Shown piece after piece: positions 34,388 to 42,715 of a DNA stretch of 64,000 nt. The translations under genes and the position numbers were made by a program. Positions within the stretch are counted from its first letter, which is position 1, and each line of letters opens with the position of its first letter. The notes under the pieces are model-generated. The model had not been told where the DNA came from and did not search any database. It saw only the letters and a list, made by a program, of their open reading frames with translations. The DNA comes from JASHPR01 sp963833885 (GTDB taxonomy: Bacteria; Actinomycetota; Actinomycetes; Streptosporangiales; Streptosporangiaceae), in the NCBI GenBank assembly GCA_963833885.1, contig CAWHZU010000036.1, positions 124,001-188,000 of the forward strand, read 5' to 3'.

Positions 34388-34906
34388 TCACCCGCATCGG
34401 GGCGAACCCACGCCGACGGCCAGACCTCTACCGGAGCCGCCCGGCCCGCCTCCATGGAAAAGCCCAGGCAGAAATCCGTCACCTGGCCATCCGCCGACCT
34501 GCGTGGGCAGGCGATCATCACGCCGGCATGCCGCTAGCCGGATCCGCGCCTGAGACTGCGCGCCGGGCCAGCCAACGTCGTGCACGTAACCCTCCTGACG
34601 GCCGTAGGCAAACCACAGCGGGCCCGCCCTCAGGCTCCTGACCTGCCAGTGCGGCCCGAGCGGACCCAGTTCGCCGAATCACAGGTGAGCAGCACGGTCC
34701 CCAGGGCCGCCGTCGGCTACGGCGCCGGGACCGCCAACCCGGGACGGAACCTTCGGCGGGACAACAACGTGACGGCCACCACCGCCGGTCAGCACTACGG
34801 CGGTGACCACCGCGACCAGGGCGATCGTTGCCAGCACCGCCACCCAACGGCCGGGGGGCGACCGGAAATCCCACTTGGGACCCTGGCTGACTCGTCCTAC
34901 CGTCAC
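34388..34906 (-). pseudogene. Degenerate single-helix membrane protein gene
   Basis: A convincing N-terminus starts at ATG 34906 (MTVGRVSQGPKWDF, then a membrane helix VAVLATIALVAVVTAVVL). The frame stops at 34679. Protein-like continuations occur in other frames (LLTCDSANW near 34690, then AGPLWFAYGRQEGYVHD from about 34650 to 34570, ending at 34388). At least two frameshifts separate them. I believe this was an anchored extracytoplasmic protein of about 170 residues. It is inside the IR-bounded segment, convergent with the kinase gene. Confidence 0.45.
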
Positions 34907-34953
34907 ACCTGCTCCGCGGCCTGCTCCCCGCGGCCCTAGTCTAATTACACGTC

Positions 34954-35136
34954 ATGCGGCGCAGGCCGGTCCCTCGTTCAGCCCGTCCGCGAACGCTGAG
35001 CCGCGACCAGCCAAAACTGTCGGCCGGACCGCAGCGCGAGCTGGTGCGGATGGCCGGCACTATCGACCACACGATCGCCGGCCTCGCCGAGGCATCCTCC
35101 GTCTCCTGCACCCTCCAGCGATCCTCCAGCTGCTGA
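34954..35136 (+). pseudogene. Remnant of a serine recombinase C-terminal helix-turn-helix
   Basis: PKLSAGPQRELVRMAGTIDH followed by TIAGLAEASSVS and TLQR resembles the HTH segment of resolvase/invertase family recombinases. The usual RPTVYR part of the recognition helix has been lost, and the catalytic N-terminal domain is absent. It is a relic of another mobile element inside the IR-bounded segment. Confidence 0.45.
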
Positions 35137-35267
35137 GCCCGGCAGGCCAGACAGCCAACCGCGCAGTGCGGTCATCTCCCACCAACATTGATCATGGTCC
35201 CCGCCACCCTGCGCGGTCAGAACTCACGGAACATCCGCGGTCGCTTCACGCGAGCCAAATAAGGCAG

Positions 35268-36349
35268 GGGTGAACCCGTTGTAACCGTCTTGGTCCGTTC
35301 GCCTGCGGCGTGGTGCCGCCGGTGACGAAGGGACCCCCGGCAGTCGAGAGGTATCCAGCCATCTCTTCTGCCAGGGGCCTGCATGCGTTTCTACCCCGCC
35401 GCAGCCGGGGCCGCCACTACCTGCGCGTCGCCGGGCTGCTGGTGCTGTGACCGCCGCCCGTGCTACCCGTCCGACCTGACCGATGACCAGTGGGCGGTGC
35501 TGGAACCGCGGGCACGGCAGGCCATGGCCGAGCTGACGGTCGCAGTGGGCCGCCCGATGGTCCATGACCTGCGGGCGATGTGCGACGCGGTGGCATACGT
35601 GGCCAGGAACGGCGTGGAGTGGAGAGCCCTCCCGGTGGACTTCCCGCCGTGGGAAGCGGCGTATGCGTTCTATGAGCGGTGGAACAACCGCGGGCTGCCG
35701 GCCGAGCTGATCCGCCGGCTGCGGGAACTGCTGCGCCAGCACCAGGGCCGGGCGGCGCAGCCATCGGCGTGCATCGTCGATTCCCAGATCGTCAAGTGCG
35801 CTGACACCGTCGGCAAGGCCACCAGCGGCTACCACGGCGGGAAGAAGATCACCGGCCGTGGCCGCCACCTGGCCGTCGACTGCGAGGGCTGGCTGCTGGC
35901 CCTGGTGGTCACCGCCGCCAGCGCCAGCGACAAGGCCGGCGCCAAGCTCCTGCTCATCAAGCTGTTCAACGCCTTCACCACGTTGCAGATCATGTGGGGC
36001 GACAGCGGCTACGACGGGGCGCCGCTAGCCCGGTACGCCAAGGCTGCCGCCGCCATCACCGTCGAGGTCGTCAGGCGTACCAGCGCGCACAGCTTCCAGG
36101 TCGTCCGCCGCAGGTGGGTCGTCGAGCGGACGTTCGGCTGGCTGATGCGATGGCGCCGCCTCGCCCGCGACTACGAACGTAACACCGCCAGCCACGAGGC
36201 CAGGGTCTACTGGGTCACCGTCCTCATGATGACAAGGCGGCTGGCCCGCTACCAGACCGGCCAGCCACCCACCCCACGCTGGGGCGGCCAACGCCGGCCG
36301 CCAGACCAGCTAAGTTAGCGGCAACATGAAACCCTTTATCAACAGGCTC
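35268..36349 (+). mobile_element. IS5-type insertion sequence carrying an intact transposase
   Basis: The right end is the 17-bp repeat at 36333-36349, 14 bases after the transposase stop. A weak left counterpart (GAACCCGTTG, 8 of 10 matches to GAGCCTGTTG) lies at 35272-35281. An eight-base sequence TAAGGCAG occurs on both outer sides (35260-35267 and 36350-36357), possibly a target duplication. The element would then be about 1.08 kb, the normal size for this group. Confidence 0.55.
35383..36318 (+). CDS. IS5-family DDE transposase
   Basis: The 311-residue protein has all catalytic acids of the DDE fold: Asp133 in IVDSQIVK, Asp207 in MWGDSGYDG and Glu248 in VVERTFGWLMRWRRLARDYE. The N-terminal DUF4096-type segment (YPSDLTDDQWAVLEP) is present. 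The YREK-like signature appears as the ERTFGWLMRWRR block. It should cut and rejoin the ends of its element. The frame is intact with no frameshift, so the enzyme may be active. The first 25 residues before CYPSDL are atypical, and the true start may be a little further in. Confidence 0.9.
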   Translation: MRFYPAAAGAATTCASPGCWCCDRRPCYPSDLTDDQWAVLEPRARQAMAELTVAVGRPMVHDLRAMCDAVAYVARNGVEWRALPVDFPPWEAAYAFYERWNNRGLPAELIRRLRELLRQHQGRAAQPSACIVDSQIVKCADTVGKATSGYHGGKKITGRGRHLAVDCEGWLLALVVTAASASDKAGAKLLLIKLFNAFTTLQIMWGDSGYDGAPLARYAKAAAAITVEVVRRTSAHSFQVVRRRWVVERTFGWLMRWRRLARDYERNTASHEARVYWVTVLMMTRRLARYQTGQPPTPRWGGQRRPPDQLS

Positions 36350-36374
36350 TAAGGCAGAACCGGGAGCCAGGCGA

Positions 36375-37412
36375 CTAGAGGTCGAACCGGAAGATCGTTG
36401 GCTTCTGGATTGAAGAGCTGCCGGTCTCCACTCCGGCATCCAGCAGGAAAGACGTGGTGCCCGGTATCCGGGTCACGTCGCCGTAGCCGCCGGTGAACCC
36501 GGGAAGCTCCTCGGTTGTCCACGTACTTCCGGTCAAAATCGCCTGCGCGCCGAACCAGTAGCCGCCTTCCCCGTCCGGGACGATATCCGTCGGGTTGGTG
36601 TAGTAGCTGACGGTCACGGTGCGCCAGTGGTGGCCATTCCAGTGCAGCGCGTGCGTACTGGTGTTGTCATACCAGCCGAGCCAGACGTTGGAGGATGACA
36701 CCGCCGTGACTTCTGGGCCGGCGTTGTCGATCACCGTATGCGGCACGCTGACCGGGTGCCAGGCGCGGCCGTTCCAGCGGTAGGCGGCCACCACCTCCTT
36801 TGAGCTGCGGTACGCGGACCCCGACACCCAGACGTTGTCTGGTCCTGACGCGGACATGCCCTGGGGGATGAAGTTGATGTTGCTGGAGAGGTAGTACCGC
36901 CACCTAGAGCCGTTCCAGTGGAAGATGTCGTCAAAGACGGTGCCGGATGACCCGAAGGCCCAGACGTCGTCCGGGCCGAGCGCGGTGACACCCTGCAGGG
37001 CCGTCATCGCGGGCATCGGGATCTTTGCCCAGTGAGCGCCGTTCCACCGGTACACCACGGTGGTGGCGACCGGGCTGTTCTTGAGCCCGCCGACCCAGAC
37101 GTTGTCAGCCCCCGACGCCGACACCCAGTCGGCGCGGGAGCCCGTGGCATGCGGGATCGTGATGACCTGCCACGAGCTGCCGTTGAAGTGCCGGACGAAC
37201 GGCCGGTAGCTGGGCTTGCCCGCCGCGGTGCTGGTGTCGCCGACCGCCCAGATGTTGTTCCTGCTGATGGCCGCGGTCTGGAAGAACGAGCCGGACACAC
37301 GCGCCTGGTAGACCTGGTACCACGCGGCACTGCTCGCCCCGGCCGTACCCGGCGCAACGATCCCGCCTGCAGCCGCCAGCCCTAAAGCCGCACAAACCAC
37401 CCAGCGTTTCAT
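36375..37412 (-). CDS. Secreted beta-propeller-like protein
   Basis: ATG 37412 follows a GGGAGG site. The 345-residue product has a signal peptide (MKRWVVCAALGLAAAGGIVAPG, cleavage near AGA-SS). It contains six or seven repeats of the type NNIWAVGD, WQVITIP, DNVWVGG, YRWNGAHW, DDVWAFGS, HWNGSRW, which predicts a secreted beta-propeller. Such proteins usually bind glycans or proteins at the cell surface; no catalytic residues are evident. The gene ends 25 bases outside the right repeat of the mobile segment. Confidence 0.75.
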   Translation of the reverse strand: MKRWVVCAALGLAAAGGIVAPGTAGASSAAWYQVYQARVSGSFFQTAAISRNNIWAVGDTSTAAGKPSYRPFVRHFNGSSWQVITIPHATGSRADWVSASGADNVWVGGLKNSPVATTVVYRWNGAHWAKIPMPAMTALQGVTALGPDDVWAFGSSGTVFDDIFHWNGSRWRYYLSSNINFIPQGMSASGPDNVWVSGSAYRSSKEVVAAYRWNGRAWHPVSVPHTVIDNAGPEVTAVSSSNVWLGWYDNTSTHALHWNGHHWRTVTVSYYTNPTDIVPDGEGGYWFGAQAILTGSTWTTEELPGFTGGYGDVTRIPGTTSFLLDAGVETGSSSIQKPTIFRFDL

Positions 37413-37630
37413 GCAGCCTCCCTCGCAGGCCCCGCTTTCCCGGCATAAGGGACATTCAATAGTGCCGCTCAGCTTGCCCGAACGACCCTCACGCTGCAAG
37501 AGGAAACCGATCCCCGATACCGCCTCCGTGGCTCACTCTCTCAACCTGCTGACCCACGCGAATCCGCGATAGATGCCTCGAATCTGGCGAAGTAACGAGG
37601 TGCGCCGGACAAGGTTGCGAGCATATTCGC

Positions 37631-38038
37631 GTGGGATCGATCACGCGCGAAGACATCGAGGCCGCGGTGCGCGCCGCCTGGGCACGCGATACCTGCGATC
37701 CGGTCGACGCCGATGACTGGTCCCCCGCGAACCCCGCCCGCGGCCAGTGCGGGACGACCGCGCTCACGATCAACGACCTGCTCGGCGGCGAACTGCTGGT
37801 GGCCGAGGTGCTCCGCGCTGATGGCAGCCGGCAAGGAGTCCACTGGTGGAATCGCCTTCCGGACGGAACGGAGATCGACCTGACCCGTGAGCAGTTCGCC
37901 AGCCATGAAGTGATTCAGCAGCCGCGCGCCATGCCGCGGCCGTCCGGACTGCCTAAGCGCGCCGCCGAGCAGTACCTCACGCTGAAACACCGCGTGCTTC
38001 ATGCCCTCGGCGTGACCGACGCCGGTGCCAACCGCTAA
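37631..38038 (+). CDS. YunG-like protein
   Basis: The 135-residue protein has ARGQCGTTALTINDLLGGELL and VHWWNRLPDGTEIDLTREQF, the central pattern of the YunG family (a Cys in the GQCG motif and a His-Trp-Trp-Asn segment). The family is small and cytoplasmic with no proven activity; the Cys/His pair hints at a papain-like or transglutaminase-like fold. The GTG start has no strong ribosome site. It lies between two divergent or convergent secreted-protein genes and appears monocistronic. Confidence 0.65.
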   Translation: MGSITREDIEAAVRAAWARDTCDPVDADDWSPANPARGQCGTTALTINDLLGGELLVAEVLRADGSRQGVHWWNRLPDGTEIDLTREQFASHEVIQQPRAMPRPSGLPKRAAEQYLTLKHRVLHALGVTDAGANR

Positions 38039-38143
38039 CCACGGCCCATCCGCTGGTGTGGCCTGGACGTCGTCCTGGCCGCGTTCGGCCGGCCGCGTGG
38101 ACAGGGCCGGGGGTGGACCGGCCGCGGCGCGGCACGTCTGTGG

Positions 38144-39265
38144 TCAGCCGAGCGGAATGCTGCTGCCGGGAACCGGGGTCAGCGGCTGGCCCGTCACCGG
38201 CCAGCCGGAGGGCAGCCAGACCAGCGGCCGGATCTGCACCCACGGGTCGCCGTTCTCGAAGGCGTCGTAGTAGTGGTAGACGAGGTAGGACCGGGAGCCG
38301 TCGGTGTAGACCGACGACGATCCGGGGCCGATCATCCCTTCGTCGCTGCCCTGCAGTTCCATGCCGCCGGAGTTCATCATGGTCGTGCCGGCCGGGTCGA
38401 GGTAGGGCCCGGTCACCGTCGTGGACCGGCCCACCATGATGCGGTAGGTGCTGCCGATGCCAGCGCAGCAGGTGTCGAACGACACGATCAGGTAGTAGTA
38501 GCCGTCGTGGTAGGTGATCCCCGCGCCCTCCTCGGCGTCGGGCGCGGGTCGCTGAGCCAGCGAGTAGATGGTGGGTGAGGTGCTGGCCGGCTCCCCGGTC
38601 GTCGCGTCCAGCGCTATGAGCTTGATCCCGCTCCAGTAGGAGCCGAACACCAGCCACTTGCCCCCGCTTGCCGTGCTGACCAGCGACGGGTCAATGGCGT
38701 TGTAGTCGTCGCTGGTGGTGCTGCGGAAGACCAGGCCGCGGTCGGTCCAGTGGTAGCGCGGGCTGCGGGGATCGAGCGTCGGCGTGGTGGCCAGGCCGAT
38801 CACGGAGTTGTTCGAGCCGAAGCTGGAGCCGGCGTAGTACAGGTGCCACAGGCCGTTGAAGAACGAGATGTCCGGTGCCCACAGGTTGGGAATGTTGCCC
38901 AGCGCCGTGGTGATCCACGCGGGTTTGGTGGCGAAGACTGTCCCGGTGTAAGTCCACTGGCGCAGGTTGCGGGAGGTTCGGATCTGGATGTTGCCGTTAC
39001 CGATCACGCCCGCCGGGTCCCCGGTCGAGAACAGGTAGTACGTGCCGCCCTCCCGGGCCATGCTCGGATCGTGCACGAAGATGTAGGGGCTGGGAGTGCC
39101 CGCCGTCTTCGCACCGGCGGCCGACCCGGCGGCCGCTGCAACGGTCCGGGCGATTCCGCCGGGCGCCGCGACCGCGCTGCCGCCAACCAGCAGCGCTCCC
39201 GCCAGTGCCAGTGCGCCGATGACGGCAACCCGGCTCAGCAATGTCCTGCCCATGCCAGTCTTCAT
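38144..39265 (-). CDS. Secreted GH43 arabinanase-type glycoside hydrolase
   Basis: The 373-residue protein has a signal peptide (hydrophobic core about 12-30, AVAAP cleavage region). A five-bladed GH43 propeller follows: VHDPSMA with the general-base Asp66, NLWAPDISFFNGLWHLYYAGS, AIDPSLV with Asp192 and EEGAGI with the acid Glu near 245. The layout is that of endo-1,5-alpha-L-arabinanases, which cleave the arabinan side chains of pectin outside the cell. A perfect 22-bp palindrome stands just upstream of the start, so a sugar-responsive repressor probably controls it. Confidence 0.88.
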   Translation of the reverse strand: MKTGMGRTLLSRVAVIGALALAGALLVGGSAVAAPGGIARTVAAAAGSAAGAKTAGTPSPYIFVHDPSMAREGGTYYLFSTGDPAGVIGNGNIQIRTSRNLRQWTYTGTVFATKPAWITTALGNIPNLWAPDISFFNGLWHLYYAGSSFGSNNSVIGLATTPTLDPRSPRYHWTDRGLVFRSTTSDDYNAIDPSLVSTASGGKWLVFGSYWSGIKLIALDATTGEPASTSPTIYSLAQRPAPDAEEGAGITYHDGYYYLIVSFDTCCAGIGSTYRIMVGRSTTVTGPYLDPAGTTMMNSGGMELQGSDEGMIGPGSSSVYTDGSRSYLVYHYYDAFENGDPWVQIRPLVWLPSGWPVTGQPLTPVPGSSIPLG

Positions 39266-39287
39266 CGGGCCTCCGCTGGGCGATCGG

Positions 39288-39309
39288 CATGAGCGAACGT
39301 TCGCTCATG
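39288..39309. promoter_or_regulatory. Perfect palindromic operator of the arabinanase gene
   Basis: The core TGAGCGAACGTTCGCTCA at 39290-39307 is a perfect palindrome with a central CG, the form bound by LacI/GalR-type repressors; the CA/TG flanks extend it to 22 bases. It is 23 bases before the arabinanase ATG. The repressor itself is not in the window. Confidence 0.75.
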
Positions 39310-39383
39310 GTTTCTCACAATCTTAGGCGTTTTATAAGCATCTCGTCTAGATATAGATGGGGTTATGGCTGCGGTTGTGCGAC

Positions 39384-39395
39384 GAGCGTTCGCTC
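39384..39395. promoter_or_regulatory. Short GAGCGTTCGCTC palindrome before the sigma factor gene
   Basis: GAGCGTTCGCTC matches the 5770-5783 site and half of the arabinanase operator. It lies about 75 bases before the sigma factor start and about 120 bases upstream of the arabinanase start, so it could be an auxiliary operator of that gene or belong to the sigma gene. Confidence 0.4.
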
Positions 39396-39457
39396 AAGGC
39401 GCCGACGGGACAGAGCGCCTCCTCAGCCAGATAATCGGGAGGGCGAAAGGCAACCGA

Positions 39458-40081
39458 ATGGGGCGCCGGGTGCTTCAAAGCAGTCATGACCACCTCCTTT
39501 CGGCTCCTGCTATGACTACGGCACAGGGCGATGACTTCGCCGCATACGCGGCTGCCAGCATCCCGTCCTTACGCCGGCTGGCCCTGCTGCTGTGCCGGAA
39601 CTGGCATGACGCCGACGACCTCGTCCAGGCAGCGCTATCTAAGCTGTGCCAGCACTGGCACCGGGCCGCCGCGGCTGACAGCACCGATGCTTACGTCCGC
39701 GCCATTCTCGTCCGGGAGTTTGTCCGGGGACGGCGGACAGCCTGGGCACGGCGGGTGAGGGTTACCGACAAGCCGCCTGAGATCCGGGCTCCGGTGGCGG
39801 ACCTGGATGCCCTGCTGGACCTGCAAGCTGCCATGACGGTCCTCGCGCCCCGGCAGCGCGCCGTGCTGGTGCTCCGGTATTACTGCGACCTCGACGTAAC
39901 CCAGACCGCTCAGGCGCTCGGCTGTACTCCCGGCACGATCAAGAGCCAGACCGCCAAAGCCCTTTCCACCCTCCGGCGCACTCTGGTGCACAGCCCAGAG
40001 CCCGCTACCACCATCCAGCCCGTCACAGCTCAGCCAGTGGGCCGGAACGATTGCTCGGACGAGGTGCCCGGCCATGCTTGA
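39458..40081 (+). CDS. SigE-family ECF RNA polymerase sigma factor
   Basis: The protein carries ECF sigma region 2 (SIPSLRRLALLLCRNWHDADDLVQAALSKL) and region 4 (LPRQRAVLVLRYYCDLDVTQTAQALGC followed by TIKSQTAKALSTLR). It directs polymerase to a small regulon. ATG 39458 (207 residues) has AAAGG seven bases upstream; ATG 39512 is an alternative with no ribosome site. A 46-codon frame with a strong GGAGGT site runs in the opposite direction over the start region (39347-39487) and is not included. The stop overlaps the Kelch-protein start (ATG 40074), so that protein is probably its regulator. Confidence 0.87.
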   Translation: MGRRVLQSSHDHLLSAPAMTTAQGDDFAAYAAASIPSLRRLALLLCRNWHDADDLVQAALSKLCQHWHRAAAADSTDAYVRAILVREFVRGRRTAWARRVRVTDKPPEIRAPVADLDALLDLQAAMTVLAPRQRAVLVLRYYCDLDVTQTAQALGCTPGTIKSQTAKALSTLRRTLVHSPEPATTIQPVTAQPVGRNDCSDEVPGHA

Positions 40082-41378
40082 GGACAACCTGAAGACGCTC
40101 TTCACCCTTGAAGCCGAAGCGGACCAGCCGCCGTCGCACATCAGCGTGCCCGCTGCTGGTCGCAGCGCCCGGCAGCGGCGGCGCCGACGGCGCGCAGTCA
40201 CGATCGGCAGCCCCGTCCTTGCCGCCGCCGCGGTCATCGCGGTGATCGCTACCTCGATCACCCTGGCCGGCGGTGGCGAGAGAAACCCGCGCCCGACGGC
40301 ACCGGAGATGCCGCTGACCGCGCCGGGCCCAGCCGGGTGGGCGCGCCTTCCGAAAGCCCCGATCGCTCCCCGGAGCGAATACACGGCCGTCTGGACAGGG
40401 AAGGAGATGATCGTCTGGGGCGGCTACTCGAACACGACCCAGTACGGCGACGGCGCCGGGTACAACCCGCGGACCCGGACCTGGACGAAGATCGCCGCCA
40501 GCCCGCTCGTCGGCCAGGACCTCCCGATGAGCGTTTGGACGGGCAAGGACATGCTCATCTTCGGTGGCTCGGGGACCTCCGGCAGTTCCTCCGATGGTGC
40601 CGCATATGACCCTGCAACCAACACCTGGCGCAAGCTGGCGCCGATCCCGCGTTCTCTCGGCGGCAACCTCACGGGGAGCGGCAGCTATGCCGTGTGGACC
40701 GGGAAGGTCATGGTGGCGTGGGGTTTCTTCGGGAACCGCCGCGGGGCGCATGGCGGCGGCTCGCTGGCCGCTGCGACCTATAACCCGGCGACGAACTCGT
40801 GGACGACCGGGACGGTGGCTCCGGCGCAGGCGCCGCTGTTCGGTGAGGCCTTCTGGACCGGCAAGGAGATGATCGTCTGGGGATCGTCGGTGGATTCGCA
40901 TAGCCGTTTGGAGGGCTTGGCCTACGACCCGGCCACCGGGAAATGGTCGACGCTGCCAGCGTCTCCCCTCGGGAGTGCCCAGCGCGATTCGATGCTGGCC
41001 GTGTGGACCGGCAGGTACCTGGTCGTTGGCGGGGGTGACAGCGGGGCAGGCCTGCAGAAGGACGCCGCCGCATACGATCCTGTGACCGACAGCTGGATGC
41101 GCCTCCCGGATGCGCCCGCGGCGTTCGAGGAGAACGGAACCGGGATCTGGACCGGAGCCTCCGTCATCACGATCGAAGACGGGGTCCCGGGTGGTCGCCC
41201 GCTCAGCCTGAACCTCACCACCAGAAGCTGGTCCCTCGGGCCGAAGGCGCCGGTGCCGGGACGGCAAGAAGACCAGGAATTCTGGACCGGGTCAGAGGTG
41301 CTCGTCTGGGGCGGCGGGGTTTCCGTCGGCAACTCCTGCTGCACGGCGGTCAAAGCGGGCTACAGCTACACGCCATAG
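40074..41378 (+). CDS. Membrane-anchored Kelch-repeat protein, likely sigma-factor partner
   Basis: The 434-residue protein has a short cytoplasmic N-terminus with an RQRRRRRRA basic stretch, one membrane helix (about 43-66) and an extracytoplasmic domain with five or six Kelch-type blades. Each blade has a pattern such as YTAVWTGKEMIVWGG, YNPRTRTWTKI, YDPATNTWRKL. The gene overlaps the ECF sigma gene by eight bases, the place where an anti-sigma factor usually lies. The N-terminus lacks a zinc anti-sigma motif. It may thus be an outside sensor that holds the sigma factor through its short cytoplasmic tail, which is an inference. Confidence 0.75.
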   Translation: MLEDNLKTLFTLEAEADQPPSHISVPAAGRSARQRRRRRRAVTIGSPVLAAAAVIAVIATSITLAGGGERNPRPTAPEMPLTAPGPAGWARLPKAPIAPRSEYTAVWTGKEMIVWGGYSNTTQYGDGAGYNPRTRTWTKIAASPLVGQDLPMSVWTGKDMLIFGGSGTSGSSSDGAAYDPATNTWRKLAPIPRSLGGNLTGSGSYAVWTGKVMVAWGFFGNRRGAHGGGSLAAATYNPATNSWTTGTVAPAQAPLFGEAFWTGKEMIVWGSSVDSHSRLEGLAYDPATGKWSTLPASPLGSAQRDSMLAVWTGRYLVVGGGDSGAGLQKDAAAYDPVTDSWMRLPDAPAAFEENGTGIWTGASVITIEDGVPGGRPLSLNLTTRSWSLGPKAPVPGRQEDQEFWTGSEVLVWGGGVSVGNSCCTAVKAGYSYTP

Positions 41379-41395
41379 GCCCTTTCCCGATGCCT

Positions 41396-41488
41396 CCGCC
41401 GGTCAAGGACTGGCGGGAGCGCGGCGGGCCGGGCTCTTCCACCCGCCGGTCAAGGACTGGCGGGAGCGCGGCGGGCCGGGCTCTTCCA
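41396..41488 (-). repeat. 47-bp tandem duplication of the glycosyltransferase 3' end
   Basis: Copies start at 41396 and 41443 with a period of 47 bases and almost perfect identity. The right-hand copy encodes the C-terminal residues WKSPARRAPASP and stop of the GT2 gene. The left-hand copy lies after that stop as a non-coding duplicate, with its own in-frame stop in a second frame. Confidence 0.85.
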
Positions 41489-42715
41489 GCGGCCGGACGA
41501 CCGGGACAGCCAGGCCACCGGGACCGAGTAGAGGGCGATCATGGCGTCGACGATCCGCAGCAACGGGAAGAACACGCCCAGCAGGAGCAGCCGCGGCCGC
41601 CGCTCGATCAGCGCCACCGCACAGGTGAGCAGGTAGTCGGGCAGCACGACCCCGAACAGCACGGTGGTCAGCCGAACGTGTGCGGACACCGCGGCGTAGA
41701 CGTCGGCGAACCAGGGCCAGCTCGCCGCGCCCCCGGCCAGTTCCGGCACGGCCAGCACCAGCAGGACGAGCGGGAGCAGCGCGAACAGCACGCTGGAGGT
41801 GACCAGTTCCAGCAGCAGCAGCGCGAGCATGGCCGTGAACAGGTTCGCCCGGGGCGGGTGCCGCCGGACCGTCTGCCAGAGCCCGACCGCCCACCGCTTG
41901 GTCTGCCGGACGTAGTCCCGGAAGTTGTCCGGGTCCTGGGTGACCGCGACCGCGCCGAGGTTGAAGCCGACCTTGCCGAGCCGCTTCTGGTAGACCTCGA
42001 ACGTCATGTTGAAGTCCTCGATGACCAGACCCGGCGGGTTCATGTCGATCTTGGGCAGCACCCGGGTCCGGTACAGGCTGGCGAAGCCGGGGACTATGGG
42101 CGTTGCGTTGGAGCGCAGGTAGGTCTGGCCGAACTTGAGCGCCCGCTGCCCCACGGTGTAGATCCGGGTGCGGTGGCCCACCAGCACGTTCCCGCTGGGC
42201 GACAGCTTCCGGTCCAGGGCGGTGCGCACACAGCCGGCCACCGCGACCACCTTGGGGTCGGCGAACATCGGCAGTGCCGCGCCGAAGTAGCCGGGCTGCA
42301 CCCGGGTGTCGGCGTCCAGCAGCATCACCAGCGCGAAGCGCCGGACCAGGCCAAACCGCTCGATGGCCTCCTGCAGCGCCCCGGCCTTGCCGACGTTCTC
42401 CTTCGTCTCGATCACCCGGGCGCCTGCGTGGCGGGCGATCTGGACCGTAGCGTCGGTGGAGCCGTCCGACACCACGTGCACGTTCTGCCGGGGCACCAGG
42501 GCCATGATCGAACGCAGGCTTTCCCCGATGACCAGGGCCTCGTTGTGCGCGGGGATGAGCACGGCGACGTCGGCCACGGTGAGCTCGCCGTCGCGCGCGG
42601 CCGCCGGCGGTGACCGGCGGGTTCCCGACTCGGCGAGCCTGACCAGCCCGATCGCTCCCCAGAGCGCGAAGTTCGCCCCGAGCAGCAGGATCGCGAGCGC
42701 CCACCACGGCATCAT
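41450..42715 (-). CDS. GT2 family membrane glycosyltransferase (HAS/NodC/cellulose-synthase-like)
   Basis: ATG 42715 overlaps the stop of the GH18 gene (ATGA). The 421-residue protein has an N-terminal helix, then a GT-A domain with VLIPAHNEA, VVSDGSTD, MLLDADT (metal-binding DxD), a conserved EDFNMTF acceptor-base segment and QTKRW (the processive QxxRW motif). Four or so C-terminal helices follow. It should polymerise an activated sugar, probably the UDP-uronic acid or an N-acetyl hexosamine made by the operon's other enzymes, and extrude the chain through the membrane. It is the last gene of the exopolysaccharide operon. Confidence 0.87.
   Translation of the reverse strand: MMPWWALAILLLGANFALWGAIGLVRLAESGTRRSPPAAARDGELTVADVAVLIPAHNEALVIGESLRSIMALVPRQNVHVVSDGSTDATVQIARHAGARVIETKENVGKAGALQEAIERFGLVRRFALVMLLDADTRVQPGYFGAALPMFADPKVVAVAGCVRTALDRKLSPSGNVLVGHRTRIYTVGQRALKFGQTYLRSNATPIVPGFASLYRTRVLPKIDMNPPGLVIEDFNMTFEVYQKRLGKVGFNLGAVAVTQDPDNFRDYVRQTKRWAVGLWQTVRRHPPRANLFTAMLALLLLELVTSSVLFALLPLVLLVLAVPELAGGAASWPWFADVYAAVSAHVRLTTVLFGVVLPDYLLTCAVALIERRPRLLLLGVFFPLLRIVDAMIALYSVPVAWLSRSSGRWKSPARRAPASP

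Larger units (their letters stand above)
29277..36349. mobile_element. 7.07-kb segment bounded by identical 17-bp inverted repeats and TAA
   Basis: GAGCCTGTTGATAAAGG at 29277-29293 is repeated exactly in inverted orientation at 36333-36349. TAA flanks both outer sides (29274-29276 and 36350-36352), a target-site form used by several IS5-group elements. Inside lie an IstB remnant, a MacB-like exporter with lipoprotein, a two-component system, a degenerate membrane protein, a resolvase remnant and an intact IS5-type transposase at the right end. The simplest reading is that an IS5-type transposase mobilised, or could mobilise, the whole segment using a distant left end. The alternative is a solo left end left by a second deleted copy. 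Confidence 0.55.

Noticed and set aside
39347..39487. 46-codon minus-strand frame with a strong GGAGGT site before the sigma gene
   Set aside because: The site is good, but the protein has no recognisable feature and lies across the promoter of two genes; kept only as a remark under the sigma factor.
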